Source: Nocardioides sp. 503
GTDB lineage: Bacteria; Actinomycetota; Actinomycetes; Propionibacteriales; Nocardioidaceae
Direction: 5' to 3'
Assembly (NCBI RefSeq): GCF_004522095.1
Contig: NZ_SPUI01000002.1
Coordinates: 186,001 to 250,000, forward strand
DNA length: 64,000 nt
Shown: piece by piece, positions 18,401-25,988 of the stretch
Layout: each line of letters starts with the position of its first letter
Numbering within the stretch: the first letter of the stretch is position 1
Notes under the pieces: model-generated
The model's database searches: none
What the model saw: only the letters and a program-made list of their open reading frames with translations
Told to the model about the DNA's origin: nothing
Position numbers and translations under genes: made by a program

Positions 18401-19751
18401 GGGTGGCGGCGTGGGGCAGCCAGCGCAGCCAGGCCTCGTGCCCGGCCCGCTCGCGTCCGAAGCACCCGGCGACCGAGAGGTCGGTGGGGGAGTGGTCGAA
18501 GGCCAGGCGCAGCATCATGGAGCGGACCAGGTCGTCGACCTCCTGCGAGTCGCCGGTGATCGCGATGACGGGGTGCTCGGTGAAGTCCGCCAGGACGGGC
18601 ATGTCCGCGAGGCTGTCGCGCTCGGCGAGCTCCTCGGCGACGCCGCGGCGCACCGGTCGGTCGCCGCCGTCGCTGATCGAGCCGCGCAGCATGGCCGGGA
18701 CCGTCCCGATGCCCAGGCGGGTGACGAGGAAGGCCTGCCGGCTCTCGCTGCGCGCCCACAGGTAGGGGTCGCGGGCGGCGGCGCGGGTGCGCAGGGTCTC
18801 GGCGTCGGGGTAGTCGTCGTGGAACTGCTTGCGCTGGGCGACCGCGGCGGCGTCGATGGTGGTGAGGAAGTCGTCCACGTCCACGCGCCAGGCGTCGAGG
18901 TCCTCCTGGAACTGCTTCTCGGCCGCCTTCTTCTGCTGGCGCCAGCCCAGGAGCCCGAGGACCGGCCAGGCCAGCATGTAGATCAGGGCGTACGCCGAGC
19001 GCGCGCGGGCGAAGAGCGCCAGGCCCATGACCATCGGGAGGGCGAGCATCGCCCACGGCAGCGGCGAGGGTCGGTTCCTCGTCGGCGGCGAGGGGATCTC
19101 CAGCACGGCCTCGGCGAGCGGGTCCCCGAACCGCGGCGGACGGAACACCGACACGGCCGGGACCTCGGTCGGGACCTCGCCCGGGTCGATGACCAGGGTG
19201 CTGCGGCCCAGCCGGATCGGGGTGCCCCAGTCGATCTCGCGGCCGGACACGATGCGCTCGCCGCCGATGATGGTGCCGTTGGCGGAGCCCTCGTCGTAGA
19301 CGGTGGGGCGGGTGCCCAGGACGATCCGGGCGTGGCGCTGGGAGACGAGGGGGTCGGTGAGGCGCAGGGTGCAGCTGGGGGCGCGACCGAGGGTGAGCGA
19401 GCTGCCGCGGACCTGCAGGCGCTGGCCGCGGTCGGGGCCGTCGGTGACGCGGAGCACGGCGCGCGGTCGCGCGGTGCTGCTCGCGCGCGAGAGCCAGGAG
19501 GCCGGCGCCGAGACGACGTCGAGCAGGTCACCGGTCCGCAGGCCGCACTCGGCGACGAGCCGGTCGGCGGGCCAGGGGTGGGAGCCGTCGACGGGGACCA
19601 TCAGCAGGTGCGGCTGGTCGGGGGCGACGTGGCGCCCGAAGGCGCGGGCGAGGTCGGCGACGGTGGCGTCGGAGCGGGCCTGGACCGCGACGTCGACCGA
19701 GGGCAGCCCGGTCTCGGCGGCAGCTCGGAGCGAGAGGGTCCAGGTCTGCAT
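15462..19751 (-). CDS. FHA-containing EssC/EccC-type FtsK/SpoIIIE ATPase (type VII secretion motor)
   Basis: This is a 1429-residue predicted motor. An N-terminal domain of about 90 residues looks ubiquitin/YukD-like. An FHA domain follows (about 98-180, LTLGRAPSC, SQRHARIVLG, GSANGT), then two membrane helices (about 225-270) and three FtsK/SpoIIIE domains. Walker A motifs are GTTGSGKSE (Lys646), GASGSGKTE (Lys973) and GRARSGRTS, where Arg1256 replaces lysine. Domain 1 has an intact Walker B (ICVDEF); domain 2 has VIDN. The fused three-domain layout with N-terminal FHA resembles Firmicutes EssC more than mycobacterial EccC. It is flanked by WXG100 genes, its likely substrates. Confidence 0.95.
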   Translation of the reverse strand: MQTWTLSLRAAAETGLPSVDVAVQARSDATVADLARAFGRHVAPDQPHLLMVPVDGSHPWPADRLVAECGLRTGDLLDVVSAPASWLSRASSTARPRAVLRVTDGPDRGQRLQVRGSSLTLGRAPSCTLRLTDPLVSQRHARIVLGTRPTVYDEGSANGTIIGGERIVSGREIDWGTPIRLGRSTLVIDPGEVPTEVPAVSVFRPPRFGDPLAEAVLEIPSPPTRNRPSPLPWAMLALPMVMGLALFARARSAYALIYMLAWPVLGLLGWRQQKKAAEKQFQEDLDAWRVDVDDFLTTIDAAAVAQRKQFHDDYPDAETLRTRAAARDPYLWARSESRQAFLVTRLGIGTVPAMLRGSISDGGDRPVRRGVAEELAERDSLADMPVLADFTEHPVIAITGDSQEVDDLVRSMMLRLAFDHSPTDLSVAGCFGRERAGHEAWLRWLPHAATRVGGEPPVAVGARAATVLLDHLVTEDGQRGHTICFVDEEAGIARRTVEAVAGVAAEKNIHLVWLGRSAAEVPAATSLLVDLSSGIVGKADRMGISRIDTADAASLDFAWRAARLMTGYVDEAAVLPPSTAIPSVIRLSEVSSDFEDLDDADVVGRRWLQSAGLRAQIGSGVDGVVTIDLREDGPHGLVAGTTGSGKSELLQSLICSLALNNPPSRISFLLVDYKGGAAFRECADLPHTVGYITDLTPALVARALTSLGAEIAAREHLLGQYGVKDLVQLERERPDVAPPSLLICVDEFAALTSEVPEFVDGMVNIAQRGRSLGMHVLLATQRPAGVVTGNIKANADLRISLRVSSADDSRDVIDSPEAARISRRTPGRAWIRRTGHGTAELVQSAWTGARQALAGTEVPVVVNPFSAASGIRPESGVEARLDPRTDLERCVDTIGRAFTASGLPDPARPWLPALPQELLLDPATMVEEATGRPSGQLSLGRIDEPEAQRQPELVLDCASIGHVLVHGASGSGKTELLRTAVLNASVSDAYGRHGVAPYVYGIDFAGGGLAAIAGLPTVEAIIPAAQQGRVLRLIRLLRRTMDDRAQALANRGCADVEDLARSGHPLPRVYVVIDNLPALVENLESSGGVAPAHVEKLQTVLQNGRRVGIHVIATAPGRTGVPTALGSTFGRRLVLRMTTADDYLMLGVPGNVLDPDSVPGSGLLGKRTVQIATTGGAGTPAQAERIREIGALLEPRVRGRGAAPIPAMPSRLDQAVLPAPSGTRVAIGVDAEAVAVIEVDLRGGPVLVAGRARSGRTSALDGLQALVARGDRAPYVVREADSVATTDQVEGWLAEHGDEPDAWCLVLVDDAHLWDARCTADEAQRTARTRLLQLAAAQSHRLSLVVTADTAQAKQRGGPEGYVDTAKRGRRGFLLQAEWADGDIFGASVPTKTTEPLTGPGRGVWCDSGTSWVAQLLTAQVSDEGVTTA

Positions 19752-19840
19752 CGGTCGTCCTTCCTCGGTGACGTGGTGGGTGGAGACGCGCGTGACGGCC
19801 GCCAGGCTTGCGCCCGACGGCCGTCACGCGGCGGGCGCGG

Positions 19841-20104
19841 TCAGTTGGAGACCGTCTCCTGCTCCTGCGCCTGGTTGTTGATCAGGGTGGAGAACTCCTG
19901 CAGCGACGCGGTGACCTTGCTGAGCATGGCCACGTAGTCGGACTTCCAGGTGTCGCGGGTGCGGTCCGCGTCGGGACCGATCCACTCGAAGCCGTCGATG
20001 ACCTGCGTCATGCGACCGCTGAGGGCCTCGAGCTCCTGGGAGCCCTGGTTGATCTGCTGCGAAGCCTGGCGGCCCGCCTCGACATCCATACCCTTCATGG
20101 CCAT
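19841..20104 (-). CDS. WXG100-family protein (type VII secretion substrate)
   Basis: This 87-residue all-helical protein carries the central WIG motif (WIGPDADRTRDTW, Trp about 41) of WXG100 helical hairpins. There is no signal peptide. An AGGAG box about 6 bases upstream supports the ATG. It sits 89 bases before the EssC-type motor gene on the same strand. Members form dimers that are exported and may pair with the other WXG100 protein at 22144-22413. No YxxxD/E motif is obvious at the C-terminus. Confidence 0.93.
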   Translation of the reverse strand: MAMKGMDVEAGRQASQQINQGSQELEALSGRMTQVIDGFEWIGPDADRTRDTWKSDYVAMLSKVTASLQEFSTLINNQAQEQETVSN

Positions 20105-20181
20105 GGTTCTTCTCCTTGTGTGGTTGGTGCTGTGTGTACTGCGGTCGGGTTAACAGTTGGTGCGGGTGGGTCGGTGGTGGG

Positions 20182-21879
20182 TCAGCTGCCCATGCGGCTG
20201 CGCACGTGGGCGGTCGCCTCGGCGGCGGTGATGACGCCGTTGCGGTTGACGTCGAGCTCGCGGTTGGGCCCGTAGGCCCGGTCGCCCTGGGTGAAGAGCG
20301 CCTCGTTGCCCGAGGCCGGGTGGCCCGCGAGGATCGAGGTGTAGACGCTCTCCAGGTCCCCCAGGTGGCCGCGGTGCGGCTCGAAGTACTTCTCGACGTA
20401 CGTCAGCTGCTCGACGGGCGACATCTGGGCGAGGGCGGAGGTGGTGGTGCCCATGCCCTTCGCCGTCGAGTCCATGAACTGGATGAGGCCCGTGGCGCTG
20501 CTGCGCGGGTTGCGCACGTCGCTGGCGAAGCTCCCGCCGGTCTCGAAGCTCATCGCGGCCATGATGTGCTCGGGCTGGGCGCCGAGCCGCTGGGCCATGC
20601 CCTCGACACCGCGGAGGAACTCCGGCGTGACGTTGGGGTTGCCCTTCACGCCGGTGATCTGCTGGTAGTCGTAGCCGGCCGGCGAGGTGTAGCCGGAGCC
20701 GGCCTGGACGGCGAGCGGGTTGTCGGAACGGTAGGCGTCGAACGCGGCCTGCGTGTTGGGGCCCCACGCGCCGTCGGCGCCGCGGGTGTCGTAGCCGGCC
20801 GCCGTGAGCCGCTCCTGGAGCTCGGTGACCTGGGCGCCGGAGGAGCCGCGGCCGTTGCTGCTGGCCAGGGAGTCGATCTTGGGGTCGCCGCCGCCACCGG
20901 TGCGCCCGGCCAGCGCCGCGCCGCCGAGGCCGAGGGCCGCCGCGCCGCCGGCGATGCCGGCGGCCGCGCCGTAGGAGGCGCCCTTGTCGGAGGTCGACGT
21001 GGCACCGTCCGAGCCCGAGCCGAGGCCCGTCGAGGAGCCGAGGTGCTCAGCGCCGGGGGTGGCCCCGCCGATGCCGCCGTCGGCGACCGGGCTGCTGTGG
21101 CCGCCCACGCTCCCGGCCTCCGAGGAGCCGATGGTCGAGGTGCCGAGCTCGGAGCCGGAGCCCCCGCCCGAGCCGCCGCCGCTGGGGCCCCCGCCGGAGC
21201 CGCCGCCGCTCAGGCCGCCGCCCCCGCCGCCCAGTGCGTTGTCGCCGGACACCGGGAAGGACAGGCCCTCCCGCGGGAAGGTGTCGGTGGCTCCGGAGGT
21301 CGGGATCGTGCCGGTGCCCGTCGTGCCGGCGCCGGCCGTGCCCGTGGTGCCGGTGCCTGCGGCGCCGGAGGACGAGCCGTCGATGCCGGTCATCGGGGTG
21401 GTGAGCGTCGGGGAGGGGACGGTCGTGGTGGTCGTCGTGGTGGTGCCGTCGGGGCTGACCGTGGTCGTGGTGGTCGTGGCGCCGGCCTGGGGCGTGCCCA
21501 CCTGCGGGCCGCCGACGATCGGCTCGCCGTCGTACGGCGTGATCGGCGCGGGCAGCCCGGCCGGGGTCTGGTAGCTCGGCAGCGAGCCGTAGTCGACGCT
21601 GCCGCCCTCGCTGGCCTGGTCCTGCGCGTCGGCCTGCGAGCCGAGGACCTTGGCGAACATGCCGAGGGCCATCGAGATCTTCTGCAGCCACGGGAGGACG
21701 ACCGACTCGAGGTACTGGGCGTAGGCCGCGCTCGCACCGCCGCTGAAGAAGGAGGCCGCCCGGAGGAGGGCGATCAGGGCCTTGAGGTAGGTGATGACCT
21801 GGTCGACGACCTCCTTGCCGTCCTCGAACTCCTGGCCCACCTCCCTGAGCTCATCGGTGTCTGCCCCGAGGAACGCCAT
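20182..21879 (-). CDS. predicted type VII-exported peptidoglycan hydrolase: WXG-like N-terminus, PG-binding domain, lytic transglycosylase, EF-hand
   Basis: This 565-residue protein has no signal peptide. Residues 1-95 are helical with FFSGGASAAYAQYL at a WXG-like turn. Residues 96-340 are low complexity: poly-Thr tracts (about 135-153), Gly/Ser runs (about 217-243) and an Ala/Gly hydrophobic stretch (301-325) that might cross a membrane. Residues about 344-385 form a PG-binding-1 domain (VTELQERLTAAGYD, GADGAWGPNTQAAF). Residues about 415-530 resemble a lysozyme-like transglycosylase, with the probable acid Glu446 in SFETGGSF and the motif ATGLIQFM. Residues 543-554 (DVNRNGVITAAE) form a calcium EF-hand loop. 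A GGAGA box supports the start. Placement between two WXG100 genes suggests export by the nearby motor. Confidence 0.88.
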   Translation of the reverse strand: MAFLGADTDELREVGQEFEDGKEVVDQVITYLKALIALLRAASFFSGGASAAYAQYLESVVLPWLQKISMALGMFAKVLGSQADAQDQASEGGSVDYGSLPSYQTPAGLPAPITPYDGEPIVGGPQVGTPQAGATTTTTTVSPDGTTTTTTTTVPSPTLTTPMTGIDGSSSGAAGTGTTGTAGAGTTGTGTIPTSGATDTFPREGLSFPVSGDNALGGGGGGLSGGGSGGGPSGGGSGGGSGSELGTSTIGSSEAGSVGGHSSPVADGGIGGATPGAEHLGSSTGLGSGSDGATSTSDKGASYGAAAGIAGGAAALGLGGAALAGRTGGGGDPKIDSLASSNGRGSSGAQVTELQERLTAAGYDTRGADGAWGPNTQAAFDAYRSDNPLAVQAGSGYTSPAGYDYQQITGVKGNPNVTPEFLRGVEGMAQRLGAQPEHIMAAMSFETGGSFASDVRNPRSSATGLIQFMDSTAKGMGTTTSALAQMSPVEQLTYVEKYFEPHRGHLGDLESVYTSILAGHPASGNEALFTQGDRAYGPNRELDVNRNGVITAAEATAHVRSRMGS

Positions 21880-22094
21880 CGCCGTCTCCTTCGTCCTGGC
21901 CCCGGTCGTCACGCCGGGCCCGTGCTGGTCTGATGCCTGGACGTTAGGCAGGCCCGCGGCCCCGGGTCGAGAGCGCGACGGGTGGAAACTTCCGCCCTGT
22001 CGGCTCGGATCGACGGAGGATCTCCGCCGTCCGGCACGCCCGCGGCCACGGATCCCGGACCCGACGTCTCCGACCCGACATCTCCCGGACACGA

Positions 22095-22128
22095 CACAGG
22101 GCCACCGGGATCACCCGGTGGCCCTGTG
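22095..22128 (-). terminator. perfect hairpin downstream of WXG100 gene
   Basis: A 15-bp perfect inverted repeat (22095-22109 and 22114-22128, CACAGGGCCACCGGG arm, 4-base loop) lies 16 bases beyond the WXG100 stop on the minus strand. It probably attenuates or ends that transcript before the hydrolase gene, which then needs its own promoter in 21880-22094. Confidence 0.75.
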
Positions 22129-22143
22129 CGGAGGCGGACGTGG

Positions 22144-22413
22144 CTAGGAGCTGGCGGCGTCCTGGCGGTCGGCGTGCTCGTTGAGCACCCGCGCCTGGGA
22201 GTCGATGGCCTCCGCGGCGTTGTTGGCCTGGGGGATGAAGTGGCTGGACATGTCGTCCTGGAACTGGTCCTTGTCGCTGCCGATCCAGCTGGTGGCGGCC
22301 ACGCGGGCGAACAGCTTGCCGCACACGCCGGCCACCTGGCCCGCGTGCGAGCCCATCTCCCCGGACACCTGACGGGCGTACTCGGTGTCCATGCCCTGCA
22401 TCTGGTTGCTCAT
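22144..22413 (-). CDS. WXG100-family protein (type VII secretion substrate)
   Basis: This 89-residue protein has a WXG motif (SWIGSDKDQF, Trp about 43) between two predicted helices, with normal family length. It has a GAAGGAGAG-type ribosome site before the ATG at 22413. It is followed by a hairpin and then the hydrolase gene. Having two WXG100 genes around one exported enzyme suggests a partner pair, but pairing cannot be shown from sequence. Confidence 0.93.
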   Translation of the reverse strand: MSNQMQGMDTEYARQVSGEMGSHAGQVAGVCGKLFARVAATSWIGSDKDQFQDDMSSHFIPQANNAAEAIDSQARVLNEHADRQDAASS

Positions 22414-22485
22414 GTCGCTCTCCTTCTCGCGGTGCCTGGCTCGGTGGGTCCTCCCCGGAGGCTAGGCACGGCGCGTGGCGGGCGG

Positions 22486-23340
22486 CTAGGTCGCGGGGGG
22501 TGGAACCTTCCGGGCCGAGACGGCCCGCTCGACCTCCTCGAGGTCCTCCACCGTCACCAGGCGGACCTCCGCGGTGCGCCGCCCGATCGCGAAGCGGACG
22601 TTCTGGGCCCGGCCCGCGCCGGCCCGGAACGGGTCGTCCTTGGGTCCGAAGGCCAGCGCGGAGATGGACCGGATGGCGTCGTCGACGCGTTGGGCGCGCT
22701 CGAGGTTCCAGGCGTAGGTGTGCCAGTGCAGCACCCGCTCGTAGATCTCCCGGTTGGACGGCGGTCGCGGGTAGTCGTCGGTGCCGGTGAGCCAGGGCTC
22801 GGCCAGGGCCAGGGCGACGTACCACTCGCGGGAGAGCCTGGGCAGCCGCGGCGCGGGGGCGGTGACGGTCGCGTCGACGTCGGCGTCGTGCTCGGACTCC
22901 GTGGGGCGCAGGCGGGCCTCGAGGTCGGGGGCCGAGGACGAGACGTCGATCTCGATGGAGAGGTCGTCGAAGACGTCGGCGGACACCTGGCGCCCGCGCA
23001 TCACCTGGAGCTGGTTCTCGCCCTCGTCGAGCAGCAGCGACATGCCCTCGGCGAGGGTCACCCGCCGCGCCCCGCCGGGGGCGTCGAACAGGCTCGACAC
23101 CTGGGTCTCGCCGGAGCCGTGCCAGCGCAGCCGCGCGATCTCCTCGCCCACGACCAGCTCGCCCAGCAGCCGCGAGACGTGGGGGGCGCAGCGGGGCAGG
23201 TCGATGGCGGTGGTCCGCAGGCTCTCGTCGGGGTCGTCCTGGGGTACGGCGTGGTGCGGCGAGCGCCCGAACAGCAGAGTCTCGCCGGACCCGAGAGTGA
23301 CGGTCGGGAGGCCCGAGCCGCGCAGTGTCACCCGCAACAT
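22486..23340 (-). CDS. FHA-like and winged-helix-like regulatory protein of the type VII cluster
   Basis: The N-terminal half of this 284-residue protein resembles an FHA domain: TLGSGETLLFGRSPHHA (about 15-30), then CAPHVSRLLGELVV in place of the usual SRxHA strand, and LLDEGENQL. The C-terminal half (about 170-284) has LSREWYVALALAEPWL and PSNREIYERVLHW, resembling a helix-turn-helix seen in FHA-fused regulators. It is the first gene of the minus-strand cluster. The ATG at 23340 is preceded by GACACT 6 bases upstream, suggesting a leaderless transcript. It may read phosphorylation by the kinase at 7088-8719. Confidence 0.72.
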   Translation of the reverse strand: MLRVTLRGSGLPTVTLGSGETLLFGRSPHHAVPQDDPDESLRTTAIDLPRCAPHVSRLLGELVVGEEIARLRWHGSGETQVSSLFDAPGGARRVTLAEGMSLLLDEGENQLQVMRGRQVSADVFDDLSIEIDVSSSAPDLEARLRPTESEHDADVDATVTAPAPRLPRLSREWYVALALAEPWLTGTDDYPRPPSNREIYERVLHWHTYAWNLERAQRVDDAIRSISALAFGPKDDPFRAGAGRAQNVRFAIGRRTAEVRLVTVEDLEEVERAVSARKVPPPAT

Positions 23341-23415
23341 GAGCGGAGTGTCGCACAGGCACGTGTCAGGGGGACCACGACGACGTGTCGGGTGCACACC
23401 CGTTCACTGAGTGGC

Positions 23416-23421
23416 TATGCT
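23416..23421 (+). promoter_or_regulatory. leaderless promoter -10 for the hydrolase gene
   Basis: TATGCT ends 7 bases before the ATG at 23429. There is no Shine-Dalgarno, and the region is divergent from the FHA gene at 23340. This supports 23429 rather than the upstream GTG at 23411 as start, because 23411 lies upstream of the -10 box. Confidence 0.6.
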
Positions 23422-23428
23422 CGCTCCC

Positions 23429-24628
23429 ATGACCGCCACCCTGCGCACCGCTGCCCCCGCGAGCGGCCCGGGGGTCCTCGACGCGCTCTCGCTGCTCTCC
23501 GAGGTGACCGGGGAGCTCGTCGTCAAGAGCGCCCGCGACACCCACTTCGCGGTCGCCGACCGCGTCGGGCGGCTCGTCCGCCGCGGCACCGGCGGGGCGT
23601 CCGCGGTGCCCGACCTGGTGCACCGAGGCATCGCCGGCGCGGTCTACGGCGGTCTGGCGGCGGGGCTGCAGGCGGCCTCGGTCGGGCTCGACCGGCTGGG
23701 TGCCACGGGGGCCGGCCCCCGGCTGGAGGAGGGGCCGCGTGGGCGCTTCGTCAGCAGCTCGGTCAACGGCCTCATCGGGGACCGCCTCGTCCGCGAGCGT
23801 CCGCACCTGGCGATCCCGATGGCGGTGCGCGCCGGCGGCCGCGACGTCGAGCTCACCGGCGACGCGCTGGCGGCGGCGTACCCCGAGGCGTCGGGGCGGC
23901 TCGTGGTGTTCATGCACGGCCTCTGCGAGAACGAGTCCTACTGGGACCTGCACCGCGACCGCACCGGCACGACGTACGGCGAGGCGCTGGCCGGGCGCGG
24001 CTGGTCGCCGGTCTACCTGCGCGCCAACACGGGGCTATCGCTGCGCGAGAACGGCGTGGCCCTGGCCGCGCTGATGCAGCGGCTCGTCGACGCGTGGCCG
24101 GTGCCCGTCACCCGGGTCGCGCTGGTCGGCCACTCGCTCGGCGGGCTGGTGATCCGCGCCGCCGGGGCCGTCGCCGCCGCGCCGCCGGACGCGGGCGAGC
24201 CGTGGGCGCAGCGGATCTCCGACGTGGTCACCCTCGGCACCCCGCACCTGGGCGCCCCCATCGCCTGGGGGATCGGCCACGGCAGCCGGGGGCTCTCGCT
24301 GCTCCCCGAGACCGCGGCCTTCGGTCGGGTCCTCGACTGGCGCTCGGTCGGGGTCCACGACCTGGTGGCCGGCCTGGCCGAGGACGTGCCACCGCTCCCG
24401 CACGCCCGCTACCACCTCGTGGCGGCCACGCTCACCGAGTCCGAGCGCCACCCGGTCGGGCACGTCGTGGGGGACCTGCTCGTGCGCCCGCGCTCGGCGT
24501 ACGGGCGCGACCGGCGCGGGGGAGAGCTCTTCCCCGGCGCCGACGTCCTGCACCTGGGTCGCACCGACCACTTCGGCCTGCTCAACCACCCCGACGTGCA
24601 CCGGGCCCTGGAGCGGTGGCTCGCCTGA
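23429..24628 (+). CDS. alpha/beta hydrolase, lipase-like
   Basis: This 399-residue protein has a long N-terminal part (1-140) without recognised domain and an alpha/beta hydrolase fold after it. The first strand-turn motif is VVFMHGLCENESYW and the nucleophile elbow is VALVGHSLGGLV (Ser about 236). A GTPHLGAP motif follows, typical of PGAP1-like or triacylglycerol lipases. The likely histidine is in GRTDHFGLLNH. No signal peptide is seen. It lies directly upstream of clpP1 with 92 bases between and is probably a separate transcript. Confidence 0.85.
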   Translation: MTATLRTAAPASGPGVLDALSLLSEVTGELVVKSARDTHFAVADRVGRLVRRGTGGASAVPDLVHRGIAGAVYGGLAAGLQAASVGLDRLGATGAGPRLEEGPRGRFVSSSVNGLIGDRLVRERPHLAIPMAVRAGGRDVELTGDALAAAYPEASGRLVVFMHGLCENESYWDLHRDRTGTTYGEALAGRGWSPVYLRANTGLSLRENGVALAALMQRLVDAWPVPVTRVALVGHSLGGLVIRAAGAVAAAPPDAGEPWAQRISDVVTLGTPHLGAPIAWGIGHGSRGLSLLPETAAFGRVLDWRSVGVHDLVAGLAEDVPPLPHARYHLVAATLTESERHPVGHVVGDLLVRPRSAYGRDRRGGELFPGADVLHLGRTDHFGLLNHPDVHRALERWLA

Positions 24629-24655
24629 GCGCAGGCTGACCCGGGCCGGGGAATC

Positions 24656-24713
24656 TGCTGTCGGCGAACAGGGGCGGAATGCCCGTGGAAGTGTCGGCGC
24701 TTCGGGCTAGTGT
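24656..24713 (+). promoter_or_regulatory. clpP1 promoter with possible ClgR box
   Basis: TAGTGT at 24708-24713 lies 7 bases before the GTG at 24721, a leaderless arrangement. About 60 bases upstream of the start, TGCTGTCGGCG (24656-24666) reads on the other strand as CGCCGACAGCA. This differs at one position from the CGCYNANRGCG box remembered for ClgR, the activator of clp genes in actinobacteria. The -10 is better supported than the operator. Confidence 0.45.
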
Positions 24714-24720
24714 CGGCGAC

Positions 24721-25371
24721 GTGACCCAGAACCCCAGCCTCTCCTCCGAGCCGGCCGCGCCCCAGTGGGGTGGCGGCGGTGGGCTCAACGTCCTCGACGA
24801 CCACATCTACCAGCGGCTGCTGCGCGAGCGCATCGTGTTCCTCGGCTCCGAGGTCCGCGACCAGAACGCCAACGCGATCTGCGCCCAGCTGCTGCTGCTC
24901 TCCGCGGAGGACCCGGAGACCGACATCTTCCTCCACATCAACAGCCCCGGTGGCTCGGTGGACGCCGGCATGGCGATCTACGACACGATGAACTACATCC
25001 CCAACGACGTCGCCACCGTCGGCATGGGCCTGGCCGCGTCCATGGGCCAGTTCCTCCTGTGCGCCGGCGCCAAGGGCAAGCGCTACGCCCTGCCGCACGC
25101 GCGGATCATGATGCACCAGCCCTCCTCGGGCATGGGTGGCTCCGCCTCCGACATCAAGATCCAGGCGCAGCAGTCGCTGCACATCAAGAAGGTGCTGCTC
25201 GAGCTCATCGCCGAGCACACCGGCCAGACGGTCGAGCAGATCGAGACCGACGCCGACCGCGACCGCTGGTTCACCGCTGACCAGGCACTCGAGTACGGCC
25301 TGGTCGACCAGGTCATCAAGAGTGCCCGCGAAGCCGCCGACGACGGCCGCCCCGCGCGGCAGAAGGACTGA
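24721..25371 (+). CDS. clpP1: ATP-dependent Clp protease proteolytic subunit ClpP1
   Basis: This serine protease ring subunit has 216 residues. The catalytic Ser107 is in GLAASMGQ and His132 is in MMHQPSSG; the Asp (about 181) is in DADRDRW. The oxyanion motif [10 protein letters not shown] is present. The GTG at 24721 is chosen over an in-frame ATG at 24679 because the -10 box lies between them and family proteins begin near here. In actinobacteria ClpP1 and ClpP2 form mixed two-ring complexes. clpP2 follows after 5 bases. Confidence 0.96.
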   Translation: MTQNPSLSSEPAAPQWGGGGGLNVLDDHIYQRLLRERIVFLGSEVRDQNANAICAQLLLLSAEDPETDIFLHINSPGGSVDAGMAIYDTMNYIPNDVATVGMGLAASMGQFLLCAGAKGKRYALPHARIMMHQPSSGMGGSASDIKIQAQQSLHIKKVLLELIAEHTGQTVEQIETDADRDRWFTADQALEYGLVDQVIKSAREAADDGRPARQKD

Positions 25372-25376
25372 CCGAC

Positions 25377-25988
25377 ATGAACTACTACATCCCGCAGTGG
25401 GAAGAGCGCACCTCCTACGGCTTCCGGCGGATCGACCCCTACGGCAAGCTGTTCGAGGAGCGCATCATCTTCCTCGGCACGCCGATCTCCGACGACATCG
25501 CCAACGCCGTCATGGCGCAGCTGATGTGCCTGGAGTCGATGAACCCCGACCAGGACATCCAGATCTACATCAACAGCCCCGGTGGCTCCTTCACCGCGCT
25601 GACGGCGATCTACGACACGATGCGCTTCATCACCCCCGACGTGCAGACGGTGTGCCTGGGCCAGGCGGCCTCGGCGGCGGCGATCCTGCTCGCGGCCGGT
25701 GCGCCGGGCAAGCGCATGGCGCTGCCCAACAGCCGGATCCTGATCCACCAGCCCTACACCGAGGGCACGTTCGGCCAGACCTCGGACATCGAGATCCAGG
25801 CCAACGAGATCCTCCGGATGCGCGAGCTGCTCGAGAAGATGATCAGCGAGCACTCCGGCAGGTCGATCGAGGAGGTCAGCCGCGACATCGAGCGCGACAA
25901 GATCCTGACCGCCGAGCAGGCCATCGAGTACGGCCTCATCGACACCGTCCTGGACTCTCGCAAGGCCTCGACGCTCGCCCTGACCTGA
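25377..25988 (+). CDS. clpP2: ATP-dependent Clp protease proteolytic subunit ClpP2
   Basis: This is the second ClpP ring subunit (203 residues), with [10 protein letters not shown], catalytic Ser99 in GQAASAAA, His124 in LIHQPYTEG and the Asp within DIERDKIL. It starts 5 bases after clpP1 with an AAGGA box inside the clpP1 end, so the two are one transcript. The N-terminal part begins directly with the mature fold ([13 protein letters not shown]), with no long propeptide. Confidence 0.96.
   Translation: MNYYIPQWEERTSYGFRRIDPYGKLFEERIIFLGTPISDDIANAVMAQLMCLESMNPDQDIQIYINSPGGSFTALTAIYDTMRFITPDVQTVCLGQAASAAAILLAAGAPGKRMALPNSRILIHQPYTEGTFGQTSDIEIQANEILRMRELLEKMISEHSGRSIEEVSRDIERDKILTAEQAIEYGLIDTVLDSRKASTLALT

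Noticed and set aside
11122..19937. Very long open frames on the plus strand opposite the MoxR, fibronectin and EssC genes
   Set aside because: They are antisense shadows produced by high third-position GC. Their translations are Gly/Arg/Ala-rich with no domain, while the minus-strand frames give clear families.
20182..21879. Polymorphic toxin with adjacent immunity gene
   Set aside because: The C-terminal domains are peptidoglycan-directed, and no small downstream gene of immunity type exists between it and the WXG100 gene at 20104.
8729..23340. A complete mycobacterial-type ESX locus
   Set aside because: No EccB, EccD, EccE, EspG, PE/PPE or mycosin gene is in the window, and the motor has an FHA-type EssC architecture.
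24679..24720. ATG at 24679 as the start of clpP1
   Set aside because: The putative -10 box TAGTGT lies between this ATG and the GTG at 24721, and the extra 14 residues are unlike ClpP N-termini.
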